A stretch of DNA of 64,000 nt from assembly GCA_016342685.1 (NCBI GenBank), contig JAEINU010000003.1:62001-126000 (forward strand), in the 5' to 3' direction. Below are positions 55,739 through 64,000 of the stretch, one piece after another. Under the pieces are notes generated by a model that was given only the letters and a program-made list of their open reading frames with translations, did no database searches and was not told where the DNA came from. The translations under genes and the position numbers were made by a program. Every line of letters begins with the position of its first letter. Position 1 is the first letter of the stretch. The DNA comes from Bacteroidales bacterium. Lineage in GTDB: Bacteria > Bacteroidota > Bacteroidia > Bacteroidales > UBA12077.

Positions 55739-55773
55739 CTTCAGATTTTCTTCAGATTTGAGTTATATGTTTG
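55739..55773 (+). promoter_or_regulatory. 11-bp direct repeat operator plus -7 box
   Basis: CTTCAGATTTT (55739-55749) and CTTCAGATTTG (55750-55760) are consecutive repeats at exactly 11-bp phase, the spacing OmpR/PhoB-type regulators favour. They are framed by CTCAAA and TTTGAG. Five bases later comes TATGTTTG (55766-55773), a TAnnTTTG box with no TTG at -33, as expected for an activator-dependent promoter. Confidence 0.5.
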
Positions 55774-55779
55774 TAGTAG

Positions 55780-55868
55780 AAAAAAATAGTATTGAATTTT
55801 CTATAGCTAGTTAATATTAAATAATAGGATCAAAGTTGTTAGACGGCAAACTAGCAACTTTTTTTTGT
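55780..55868 (+). ncRNA. Candidate small RNA below the two-component operon
   Basis: A transcript from the -7 box at 55766 would begin near 55780 and reach the terminator hairpin at 55833-55860 after about 80-90 bases, with no credible ORF inside. Downstream genes seem to have their own promoter. Existence of the RNA is an inference. Confidence 0.35.
55833..55868 (+). terminator. Rho-independent terminator
   Basis: AAGTTGTTAG pairs with CTAGCAACTT (10 bp, one G-T pair) around an eight-base loop, followed by eight T. It could end either the kinase operon mRNA or the short transcript starting near 55780. Confidence 0.8.
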
Positions 55869-55937
55869 TTGTAGATTATCAATACTTCCACATCCTTATT
55901 TCTTAAGTCTGTTTACAAAAAATCCCATTTAATAAAA

Positions 55938-55968
55938 TTGATAACTCCAGAAAAAATCAGTTAATTTG
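55938..55968 (+). promoter_or_regulatory. Promoter of the small membrane protein/GH92 genes
   Basis: TTG, 20 bases and TTAATTTG, one mismatch from TAnnTTTG. The leader would be about 17 bases before ATG 55992. Confidence 0.4.
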
Positions 55969-55991
55969 ATCCAATCATAAAAAGCAACATT

Positions 55992-56444
55992 ATGGATCTT
56001 CAAAATGGATTTCAGCTTATTAAGTTCTTTCATTATATAATTAGTGGAACTTTTTTAATTATTGCAATCGTTTTAATTTACAGGTCAATCTCAGGAGTAA
56101 TTAAAAAGAAAAATTACAAATTTTTCGATAGATTTTTATCTTCAAGTTTTATCATTAATCTTTATCTTCAATTAATTTTTGGATTAATTCTTTTCTCAAA
56201 TTTAGGCTCTTCTCTTGGCTACGACTATGTTAGTGACGATGGAACTGTAAAAATGATTTCTAAAAGATTCTGGCCTATTGAGCATATTGTATTAATGATT
56301 TTTGCTTTACTGATTGCTAATCTCGGGTTCATATTCTCGAATATATCTACCGAAAGTAATGTTAAGTTTAAGAAGGTTTTGATTTATTATAGTTTAGCCA
56401 TACTTCTTATTGCCTATTCATTAGGAGCCATTTATTTATTTTAA
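55992..56444 (+). CDS. Four-helix membrane protein of unknown function
   Basis: The 150-residue protein has four membrane helices (about residues 10-30, 48-70, 90-112 and 127-148). Histidines in FFHYIISG and PIEHIVLMI sit at or near helix ends, a pattern seen in small cytochrome-like membrane proteins, so heme binding is possible but unproven. The GH92 gene starts 13 bases after its stop, which suggests one transcript, although a functional link is not obvious. Confidence 0.6.
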   Translation: MDLQNGFQLIKFFHYIISGTFLIIAIVLIYRSISGVIKKKNYKFFDRFLSSSFIINLYLQLIFGLILFSNLGSSLGYDYVSDDGTVKMISKRFWPIEHIVLMIFALLIANLGFIFSNISTESNVKFKKVLIYYSLAILLIAYSLGAIYLF

Positions 56445-56457
56445 CAAAACAACTCAC

Positions 56458-58755
56458 ATGAATAATCGAATACTAATATTAGCGATCTTTTTGGGATCTT
56501 TTTTTTCAATTAATGCGCAGAATCAAGAAGCTTACATTGATTTTGTGAATCCCTTAGTTGGAACAAAAAATATGGGACATACCTATCCAGGAGCAACAGT
56601 TCCTTTCGGAATGGTACAATTAAGTGCGGAAACGGATACGGTACAATACGAAGACAATGGTCAGTACAATGGAGATGTGTATAAATACTGTTCAGGTTAT
56701 CAGTACGATGATAAAACTATCGTAGGTTTTAGTCATACTCATTTCAGTGGAACAGGGCATTCCGATTTGGGGGATTTCTTAGTTATGCCGACTGTAGGTG
56801 AATTAAAATTAAATCCGGGAACATCAAAAAATCCCGAGAGCGGTTATCGATCAAGATTCTCTCATGATAACGAACTAGCAGAACCTGCGTATTACAAAGT
56901 CTTACTCGACGATTATAATATTTTGGCTGAGCACACAGCAACAAATAGAGTTGGTTTTCATCAGTATACTTTTCCCGAATCAGACAACTCTCATATTATA
57001 TTAGATTTAATATCTGGAATATATAATCATAAAGAGAAAAATGTTTGGACTTTTGTTCGTGTAGAAAACGATACTTTAATAACAGGTTATCGACAAACAA
57101 ACGGATGGGCACGAACCAAAACCGTTTATTTTGCAATGGTATTTTCAAAACCATTTTATCAATACGGTCATAAAAAATACGACAATAGTATTTACAAGGG
57201 ATTCTGGCGAAAGTTTGATGAAACAAAGAATTTTCCAGAAATGGCAGGCGAAAATATTCGTGCCTATTTTGATTTTAAAACAAAGAAAGACGAAAAAATA
57301 AAAATCAAATTTGCATTATCTTCGGTTAGTACAGAAGGGGCTGTGAAAAATTTAAAGTACGAAACCCCAAACTGGGATTTTGAAAAAGTAAAAGCAGAAA
57401 GTCAAGAGGTTTGGAACAAAGAGCTTTCTAAAGTAGAAGTTGAGATGATGAATAAGAAGGATAAAGAAACTTTCTACACAGCACTTTATCATTCGTTTTT
57501 AGGCCCAATAACATATATGGATATTGATGGGGCTTATCGTGGATTAGATCAGAACATTCATTACGCTAAAGATTTTACAAATTACACTATATTCTCGCTT
57601 TGGGATACATACCGTGCATTACATCCATTGTTTAATATAATTCAACCCAAACGAAATGCCGATATGGTAAAATCGATGTTAGCGCATTACAATCAGAGTG
57701 TACATAAAATGTTACCTGTTTGGTCGCATTATGCTAACGAGAATTGGTGTATGATTGGTTATCACAGTGTTCCTGTAATAGCCGATGCTTTAATAAAAGG
57801 TAATTTAAAAGATATGGATTCAAAGGATTTACTTGAAGCATGTGTAAATACATCTCAATATAAACCTTACGATGGATTGGAATATTATATGCAAAAGGGT
57901 TTTGTTCCTGACGATAAAAATTCATCATCCGTTTCAAAAACTTTAGAATATGCTTATGATGATTGGTGTATTGCACAAATTGCGAATAAAATCAATAATA
58001 AAGATGTTGCAGCTGAATATCAGAAAAGATCACAATATTTCGAAAATGTTTACGATGAAAAAATTGGTTTTATGCGACCTAAATTATCTGATGGAACTTG
58101 GAAAAAGGATTTTAACACTTTAAGTACACATGGTCAGGGATTTATCGAAGGCAATGCGTGGAATTATAGTTTATATGTACCACACCAGCCAAAGCAAATG
58201 ATTGAAATGATGGGTGGAGAAAAAAAGTTTGTACAGCATTTAGATTCTTTATTCACCATGCACATTGATGATAAGCATTTTGAAGGAACAGAGGACATAA
58301 CTCGCGATGGTATTATTGGAAATTATGTACATGGAAATGAACCGGGACATCATATCCCTTATTTATATAATTGGACAAATACACCTTATAAAACTCAGGA
58401 ACGAGTAAGAATGATAATGCAAACAATGTACTCAAATACGGTAGATGGTCTTTGTGGAAACGATGATGCTGGGCAAATGTCAGCATGGTATGTATTTAGT
58501 GCTTTAGGTTTTTATCCGGTTTGTCCGGGAAGCGATCAATACGCAATTGGAAGTCCTTTAGTTAAATCAGCTAAAATTAATTTGGAGAATGGGAATCAGT
58601 TAATTATTGATGTGAGAAATCAAAAACCTGAAAATGTATATATAGAAAAAGTACTTATTAATGGTGTCGAAATAAAGAAAAATTATCTATTGCACTCCGA
58701 TATTGTAAAGGGAGGAAGGATAATTTTTTATATGTCATCAAACATTCCCAAGTAA
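56458..58755 (+). CDS. GH92 family alpha-mannosidase, secreted
   Basis: Glycoside hydrolase family 92 enzymes are calcium-dependent exo-alpha-mannosidases, usually alpha-1,2 specific, used to trim N-glycans or yeast mannan. After a signal peptide (ending NAQ) come family signatures: FVNPLVGTKNMGHTYPGATV-type start (residues about 27-46), FSHTHFSGTGHSDLGDF, TIFSLWDTYRALHPL, and GNEPGHHIPYLYNW, where the conserved Glu acts as catalytic acid; DDAGQMSAWYVFSALGFYP is also present. The 765-residue length is typical. No SusC/SusD pair or regulator lies beside it, so it is not in a classical polysaccharide utilisation locus here. Confidence 0.93.
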   Translation: MNNRILILAIFLGSFFSINAQNQEAYIDFVNPLVGTKNMGHTYPGATVPFGMVQLSAETDTVQYEDNGQYNGDVYKYCSGYQYDDKTIVGFSHTHFSGTGHSDLGDFLVMPTVGELKLNPGTSKNPESGYRSRFSHDNELAEPAYYKVLLDDYNILAEHTATNRVGFHQYTFPESDNSHIILDLISGIYNHKEKNVWTFVRVENDTLITGYRQTNGWARTKTVYFAMVFSKPFYQYGHKKYDNSIYKGFWRKFDETKNFPEMAGENIRAYFDFKTKKDEKIKIKFALSSVSTEGAVKNLKYETPNWDFEKVKAESQEVWNKELSKVEVEMMNKKDKETFYTALYHSFLGPITYMDIDGAYRGLDQNIHYAKDFTNYTIFSLWDTYRALHPLFNIIQPKRNADMVKSMLAHYNQSVHKMLPVWSHYANENWCMIGYHSVPVIADALIKGNLKDMDSKDLLEACVNTSQYKPYDGLEYYMQKGFVPDDKNSSSVSKTLEYAYDDWCIAQIANKINNKDVAAEYQKRSQYFENVYDEKIGFMRPKLSDGTWKKDFNTLSTHGQGFIEGNAWNYSLYVPHQPKQMIEMMGGEKKFVQHLDSLFTMHIDDKHFEGTEDITRDGIIGNYVHGNEPGHHIPYLYNWTNTPYKTQERVRMIMQTMYSNTVDGLCGNDDAGQMSAWYVFSALGFYPVCPGSDQYAIGSPLVKSAKINLENGNQLIIDVRNQKPENVYIEKVLINGVEIKKNYLLHSDIVKGGRIIFYMSSNIPK

Positions 58756-58802
58756 AACACATTCTTTGTACTTTTAGAGCCATCTAATAAAAAATAATAA
58801 AA

Positions 58803-61800
58803 ATGAAAAAACTTATACTCATATTAATATGCTTATTCCCAGTATTATTAATAGCTCAAACTAGAAGTATCTATGACATTCAATATACCACAGTTGCAGG
58901 TGATGAAGGATACTATCCATCAACTTATAATGGACAAACAGTTAATACAGGGGGTATTGTAACTGCCATTAACTATTTATCTGGTCAATTTTTCATTTCT
59001 TCATCACATGGTGGAGCATGGAATGGAATTTTTATTTATGATAATAATTATACCCCATCTGTTGGTGATAGTATAATTATTACTGGATTAGTTGCAGAAT
59101 ATCAAGGTTATACAGAGATTAAGAATTTATCATCTTATACCAAGGTGAGCTCTGGGAATACCTTACCTTCAGCAGTTAAAATAGCAACAAACGAAGTTGG
59201 AAATGAAGCTTACGAAGGAGTTCTGGTTGAGCTAAATAATTGTAATGCAAGTACTGAATTTAGTAGCATTGGAACGTGGGACGTAAATGATGGTTCTGGA
59301 GATTGTGAAATTAGAACTGGAATGTACAATCTGGAAGACGATGGCTTTTCTTTAATCATTAATTACCCTTTTAAATCAATAAAAGGAGTAATCGGAATAA
59401 ATGGGGGGTCTAAATCAATCCATCCCAGATTTATAAAAGATATTCAATCTGACGATAATGCTTTAATTGTTTCAACAAACAATAAAAGTGTCGATAACAA
59501 TTCAAGTATAGAACTTCCTGTAAAGATTTCTATACTTAATCAATCAGAAGCAGTTACAGCTTATTCATTAAAAATTCAATACGACGCTTCTGTTTTTGAA
59601 TATACTGGCTTTAGTAAAGTAGGAACAATCTCTGCATCCGGGACAATTGTGGATGCATCAACAAGTGGAAATATAGAGCTAAATTTCTCGGGTAGTTTTA
59701 TGTGTGATATTATCGAAACTTTGGTTAATCTGAATTTTACTCCGCTTGTTTATGGAAGTGCTAATTTGCAATTTAGCGGTACAACAGTAAATGGAAGCGC
59801 TGTGCCTTATTCGTTGGCTGGTGATTTGGAGTATGTTTCATCGGACTGTTCTATTCCTATTGGTGATACCTTAACAGTTGTACAAAGACCAGTTTTAAAT
59901 ATACCTTCTATTGTTGTTCCGGGACAGGAATTAAATTTAATATGTTTTGCACCTTCATCAACTACAAGTTGGGCAGCTGAATTAGTTTACGACGATGTAA
60001 TTGTTCCCTTAAATGTCACACAATCTAGTTATGATAAAGGTTTGGAACGTTGGACTATAACAACAGCAATTCCTAATGTTGATCTTTACGAATTGTATGA
60101 TTTAAGAGTTACAGCTTCTGATGGAATCTCAGATGATGTGACAAATGCAGTAAAAGTAATTGATCAGTATAAAGAGGATTATTATTTTGTACATATAACA
60201 GATACTCACCTTCCGGGTCATACATTTTACGGTGGGGCCGGATATGCAACTGATGCAACGGAGTTGGATGATTTATATGAAGTAATTAAAGATATTAATT
60301 TGATTCATCCAGAATTTGTTCTTTTAACTGGCGACTTAATTAATGAAGGTGAATTGGAAGATTTTGAGTGTTTAAGAAATCATACATTAAGTGTGAAGTT
60401 GTTAGAAAAACTTGAAGTGCCAGTTTATCTTGTTCCTGGTAATCATGATTTAGGGGGTTGGGACGCAACACCTCCTCCACAAGGAACAGCAAGGCAAGAA
60501 TGGTGGCGATTTTTTGGTTGGAGACAACGAGAATTGCCTCCTACAGAAACAGAATATTTAACACACGACTATAGTTTCGATTATGGAAATGTTCATTATG
60601 TAGGATTAGAGGCTTACGATAACTATGATAGCTATATGTTTGATGTTTATGGAGCAGAAAGTTTTATTCCAGCACAAATAAGCTGGTTGCAGAATAATCT
60701 CTCAAATGCTGGTGATGCAACCAAAGTATTGTTTTATCACTACGATTTTAAGCATGAATTAGATCTTTCAGCTTTGGGTGTTGATATGGCTTTATGGGGA
60801 CATACTCACAACGATGCCGAAGATGCCACACATCCTTATGATATTTCTACGGCAAGTGTGTGTGATGGGAACAAAGCTTTTCGAGTAATTAGAGTAAATG
60901 GCAGCAGTGTGCAAGCAGAGAGTTCAACTCGAACACATTCCGATGGAGATATGCTAACAATTACCTTTAATACCTCGAATGATGGTTCTATGGATAATGT
61001 TTCAGCAACGATAAATAACAAATACAATCAACAATTTGAGAATGGATTGATAAAATTTGTAATGCCTGCAAGTGATTATGGATATAATGTAACAAATGGA
61101 CGATTAGTGCAAGTTCTTGTTGATGGATCTACAACTATTTGTTATGTGGAAGTAACAATCCCTTCTAATAATCAGATTACTATAAATGTAGAGAAGAAAA
61201 TATCAAATAATATTACATCTATATACGATATTCAACATACCACTAATGCTGGAGATGGGACATATCCTTCTCCATTTAGCGAACAAATTGTAACTACTGG
61301 TGGAATTGTAACAGCAATTAATTATTTAGACGGATGTTATTTTATCTCTTCGTCGGAAGGAGGAGCTTGGAACAGTATTTTTATTTACGATATAAACTAT
61401 TCGCCTAATCTCGGAGATAGTATTCTATTAACTGGAAAAGTTAAAGAATATAATGGCTATACCGAAATTGCAGAATTAACATCTTTCGAAGTAAAAAGCA
61501 CTGGAAATGTAATTCCTTCAGCTATCAATATATCATCCAATGAAGTAGTTTCCGAAGCTTACGAAGGAGCTCTGGTTGAGATCAATAATTGTATTGCAAG
61601 TACTGTGTTTGATGAATATGGTAATTGGACGGTAAATGATGGAAGCGGAAATGCTGAGATAAAGATTGGGATATATAATTTAATGAATGATAATTTTATG
61701 TTATTCCAAGATTACCCATTTAACTTTATTAAAGGCGTTGTAGCTTATTACTATGGCTCAATATCAATTCAACCCAGAAGTATCGATGACATACAATCTG

Positions 61801-62495
61801 GAACGGATGCAGATATTTTAATATCGGAAGATAAAGTTGTTGAAGAAATGGTCGAAGTAGAGATACCCATTAAAATGAGTTTGTTAAGTAATAACAAATC
61901 GATAAGTTCTTATTCATTGAAAATGGATTACAATTCTACTACTTTTCAGTTTAATGGATTCGATAAAACAGAAACAATTTCTGAATCGGGATCAATTTCT
62001 GATAATTCTTCAGAAGGAAATATAAAGTTAGATTATAGTGGTAGTTTTAGTTGTGATAATTTTGAGACATTAGTAAAATTGCGCTTAACACCTTTGGCAA
62101 TAGGGGATGCTAATTTGCAATTTAATGGATCAACAATAAACGGAAGCAATGTCACATACACATCTGCCGGAAAGCTTGAATATACAGGTAGTTCAACAAA
62201 TATAACTAATGCCAATGCTTCTCTTGTTGTTCAGAATTATCCAAACCCTTTTAGTGCAGTAACAAGTATATATTATGAGCTTACTCAAAAAGCAAAAGTA
62301 AATATATCTGTATATAATATGTTGGGGCAACTTGTGAAGGTTTTGATTGATGAGTTAAAATCTCCTGGTGATTATTCAGTGAATTGGGATGCTACAAATA
62401 CATCTGGCAACTATGTCGAAAATGGAATATACTTGTATAAATATAGTGTGAACGGAAATATTGTTGACTCGGGACAAATGGTTTATTTAAAATAA
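58803..62495 (+). CDS. T9SS-exported metallophosphoesterase with duplicated OB/cohesin-like domains
   Basis: The 1230-residue protein has this order: signal peptide (to about 20), OB-fold-like domain A (about 22-215), cohesin-like beta-sandwich A (220-350), a linker, and a calcineurin-type phosphoesterase (about 459-700) with the metal-binding DTHLPG, GDLINEG, PGNHD and GHTHND. An OB-like domain B (803-995) and a cohesin-like B (1000-1135) come next. The C-terminal type IX sorting domain (1150-1230) has NYPNPFSAVTSIYYEL and YNMLGQLVK. The A and B domain pairs are clear duplicates. It probably cleaves a phosphoester at the cell surface; the substrate is unknown. Confidence 0.88.
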   Translation: MKKLILILICLFPVLLIAQTRSIYDIQYTTVAGDEGYYPSTYNGQTVNTGGIVTAINYLSGQFFISSSHGGAWNGIFIYDNNYTPSVGDSIIITGLVAEYQGYTEIKNLSSYTKVSSGNTLPSAVKIATNEVGNEAYEGVLVELNNCNASTEFSSIGTWDVNDGSGDCEIRTGMYNLEDDGFSLIINYPFKSIKGVIGINGGSKSIHPRFIKDIQSDDNALIVSTNNKSVDNNSSIELPVKISILNQSEAVTAYSLKIQYDASVFEYTGFSKVGTISASGTIVDASTSGNIELNFSGSFMCDIIETLVNLNFTPLVYGSANLQFSGTTVNGSAVPYSLAGDLEYVSSDCSIPIGDTLTVVQRPVLNIPSIVVPGQELNLICFAPSSTTSWAAELVYDDVIVPLNVTQSSYDKGLERWTITTAIPNVDLYELYDLRVTASDGISDDVTNAVKVIDQYKEDYYFVHITDTHLPGHTFYGGAGYATDATELDDLYEVIKDINLIHPEFVLLTGDLINEGELEDFECLRNHTLSVKLLEKLEVPVYLVPGNHDLGGWDATPPPQGTARQEWWRFFGWRQRELPPTETEYLTHDYSFDYGNVHYVGLEAYDNYDSYMFDVYGAESFIPAQISWLQNNLSNAGDATKVLFYHYDFKHELDLSALGVDMALWGHTHNDAEDATHPYDISTASVCDGNKAFRVIRVNGSSVQAESSTRTHSDGDMLTITFNTSNDGSMDNVSATINNKYNQQFENGLIKFVMPASDYGYNVTNGRLVQVLVDGSTTICYVEVTIPSNNQITINVEKKISNNITSIYDIQHTTNAGDGTYPSPFSEQIVTTGGIVTAINYLDGCYFISSSEGGAWNSIFIYDINYSPNLGDSILLTGKVKEYNGYTEIAELTSFEVKSTGNVIPSAINISSNEVVSEAYEGALVEINNCIASTVFDEYGNWTVNDGSGNAEIKIGIYNLMNDNFMLFQDYPFNFIKGVVAYYYGSISIQPRSIDDIQSGTDADILISEDKVVEEMVEVEIPIKMSLLSNNKSISSYSLKMDYNSTTFQFNGFDKTETISESGSISDNSSEGNIKLDYSGSFSCDNFETLVKLRLTPLAIGDANLQFNGSTINGSNVTYTSAGKLEYTGSSTNITNANASLVVQNYPNPFSAVTSIYYELTQKAKVNISVYNMLGQLVKVLIDELKSPGDYSVNWDATNTSGNYVENGIYLYKYSVNGNIVDSGQMVYLK

Positions 62496-62639
62496 ATTGT
62501 ATAATTAATCTTATATTTTTATTGATTTTGCATACAAGGTTCTAAAAAATATATCTTATCCATATGATAATTTATTAAATTGATTATCTTTAATATACAG
62601 TTTATAACGAACCAAATATTAATCATTTAAAAATTACTT

Positions 62640-63806
62640 ATGAAAAAATTTTCCTTGTTGCTTAGTCTATTTATTTTAGCTGCCGTATTTTGTTTTTCTC
62701 AGAATACATACTATGAAGATATTAGTTTTTCATATTTGAGAAGTCCATTACAACCATTGTCTACAGAGTTTAAAACATATGCAGTAATTGCTAATGTTGA
62801 TTATGCTGCCGATATTGCTAGTCAAAAAGAAAATTGGCAGAAATCAAAAGAAGAAGCATTACAACAAAACGAATCTGAAAAGCAAGAATACAAAGAAAAA
62901 TCGCTTGGTAATAAATTGGTTTCTAGGGCATTGTTGGATGAAGAAAAACCAAAGGATATAATTATTGGGGCAAAGTATTTTTCAAAAGTTTATGACGCTG
63001 CAGATGTTTCTTCGCGAATAAAATTTGATGGCTATGAGGTAAGTACTAGTTCAGATTTAAAAATTGAAGTTATATTATTAGGATTCGAATATCTAATAGA
63101 AGAAGATATTACAGAGAAAACTAAAGATGATGTTACTACTAAAGAATATAGTTATAAGATTTCTTATAAACATCCTATGGAGATCAAGTTATTTGACGGT
63201 TTTGATGAAGAAATAAATTATAGCGAATTGGCGAATTTCAAAAGTTTTCAAACAAAAAACACGAAGAAATTTTCTAGCTCATATTCCTTAGAAAAATATT
63301 GGAAGGAAAATAAAATCTCATATTTAAGTAAGTTAGACGAGAAAGTAACTAGAGATAACTTGAAAACTATAAATAATTATTTAAATAGTCAGTTTGGATA
63401 TTCAACGATTGAGAAAAATTCAGCTATAGCTATGGTTAAGCCCAAAAAATTTGAATATCCTGAGTACTTTAATGCTTATGAGCAAATATTTACTGGATAT
63501 ACTTATTTGTTAGATAATAAAAATGATGCTGTAAATTATATTAATGAAGCTATAACCAATTGGGAGACTGCGTTAAAAGAATCAGATAAAGAAAATAAGA
63601 AGGCAAGAGTTAATTTAAAAGTTACTGCAGTAACACATTTAAATTGTGCAGAAGCTTATTGTTGGTTAAATGATTTTCAAAATGCAAGACGTCATATTAT
63701 GAAAATAAAAATGTTAAAGACTAAAAAATATGACAAAAAGGTCGAAGAGCTTCAAAATTTTATGGAAGATCAAGAAAGAAGATATAAGGCTTCACAAGCA
63801 ATGTAG
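62640..63806 (+). CDS. Secreted protein of unknown function with helical C-terminus
   Basis: The 388-residue protein has a signal peptide ending FCFSQ. A region rich in Lys/Glu/Gln (about residues 60-90) is followed by beta-rich sequence (about 100-230). The C-terminal helical part (about 270-388) has TPR-like spacing: YINEAITNWETALKESDKENKKARV and CAEAYCWLNDFQNARRHIMKI. No named family is recognised. It is transcribed in the same direction as the T9SS protein, 144 bases downstream, and is closed by a strong terminator. Confidence 0.65.
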   Translation: MKKFSLLLSLFILAAVFCFSQNTYYEDISFSYLRSPLQPLSTEFKTYAVIANVDYAADIASQKENWQKSKEEALQQNESEKQEYKEKSLGNKLVSRALLDEEKPKDIIIGAKYFSKVYDAADVSSRIKFDGYEVSTSSDLKIEVILLGFEYLIEEDITEKTKDDVTTKEYSYKISYKHPMEIKLFDGFDEEINYSELANFKSFQTKNTKKFSSSYSLEKYWKENKISYLSKLDEKVTRDNLKTINNYLNSQFGYSTIEKNSAIAMVKPKKFEYPEYFNAYEQIFTGYTYLLDNKNDAVNYINEAITNWETALKESDKENKKARVNLKVTAVTHLNCAEAYCWLNDFQNARRHIMKIKMLKTKKYDKKVEELQNFMEDQERRYKASQAM

Positions 63807-63827
63807 AAAAGAAGTTTAAATAATTTA

Positions 63828-63858
63828 GGGTTCAGTAATATTCTGAACCCTTTTTTTT
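63828..63858. terminator. Rho-independent terminator
   Basis: GGGTTCAG and CTGAACCC form a perfect 8-bp stem with a seven-base loop and eight following T. It closes the plus-strand secreted gene and abuts the 3' end of the convergent LysM gene. Confidence 0.88.
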
Positions 63859-64000
63859 ATCCTTTAAGTTTGATTTTTATCATCTGGCCCGCTTTTAAAG
63901 ATCGACCGCTAGGCATGTTATTTAACTCCATGATATCGTTTTCAGAAACTCCTGAGTACTTTTTGGCAATGTCCCAAAGTGTATCTCCATATTTCACTTT
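63857..64000 (-). CDS. LysM-domain protein, 3' end only
   Basis: The minus strand is open from the window edge to TAA at 63857-63859. The 47 visible residues (VKYGDTLWDIAKKYSGVSEN at the start, then NNMPSGRSLKAGQMIKIK) form one LysM peptidoglycan-binding motif at a protein C-terminus. In this phylum it commonly ends MltD-type lytic transglycosylases or LysM amidases; which one cannot be told from the fragment. Confidence 0.85.
   Translation of the reverse strand, partial: KVKYGDTLWDIAKKYSGVSENDIMELNNMPSGRSLKAGQMIKIKLKG

Noticed and set aside
1-64000. tRNA, rRNA, CRISPR, insertion sequence or prophage
   Set aside because: None was seen on either strand by eye; faint RNA genes could be missed without a covariance search.

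Overview
The window looks like chromosomal DNA from a member of the Bacteroidota, probably an anaerobic or facultative marine type in or near the Marinilabiliales; the order-level guess is inference. The evidence is the low GC content, repeated TAnnTTTG -7 promoter boxes (several with a TTG about 18-20 bases upstream), scarcity of Shine-Dalgarno sequences, a type IX secretion C-terminal domain, PorV-like and barrel-type envelope proteins, a GH92 mannosidase, and the small Pgi and topoisomerase IV types common in this phylum. I see no tRNA, rRNA, CRISPR array, insertion sequence, phage or integrase, so this is mostly core chromosome with scattered lineage-specific genes.

Layout. 1-5.6 kb is the cell-elongation operon mreB(partial)-mreC-mreD-mrdA(PBP2)-rodA. 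5.7-13.4 kb holds a long KamA-family radical SAM protein, an AcpH-like protein, a cyclic-2,3-diphosphoglycerate-synthetase-like GTPase with a strong ribosome binding site, a small secreted protein (paralogue A), a PlsC-type acyltransferase and a bile-acid/sodium symporter-family protein. 13.6-18.1 kb is a helical protein facing the lysS-gpsA-pgi operon. 18.3-21.7 kb is lipA, lipB and recJ. 21.7-24.6 kb is a PorV-like protein followed by a helix-hairpin-helix outer-membrane protein. 25-31.5 kb is a mixed stretch: a small membrane protein, an AMMECR1-domain protein, a GT2 glycosyltransferase, an OppC-like permease, a coiled-coil protein, a DPP III-like lipoprotein that has lost its zinc motif, and secreted paralogue B.

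31.7-39.5 kb carries plsC overlapping a membrane-anchored MutS-like ATPase, then parE-parC (topoisomerase IV) and aroK. 39.5-47.7 kb (minus strand) has a TPR/SpoIIE phosphatase, an MsbA-type ABC exporter, and an O-acetylation operon made of two SGNH hydrolases and an MBOAT acyltransferase. 47.8-51.2 kb has a VOC protein, corA, trkH and a small secreted protein. 51.3-55.7 kb is a three-gene signalling operon (hybrid kinase with a solute-binding sensor, OmpR-type regulator, second kinase). 56-64 kb has a small membrane protein, GH92, a 1230-residue secreted metallophosphoesterase with duplicated flanking domains, a secreted protein, and the 3' end of a LysM-domain gene.

The most interesting non-coding signals are two. 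The corA leader on the minus strand contains two tiny ORFs, and a CCTCC/GGAGG pairing could hide the corA ribosome binding site. Just downstream of the signalling operon, an exact 11-bp-phased direct repeat is followed by a -7 box and, about 90 bases later, a strong terminator: a possible small RNA controlled by the adjacent response regulator. All functions are inferred by reading motifs; no database search was run.
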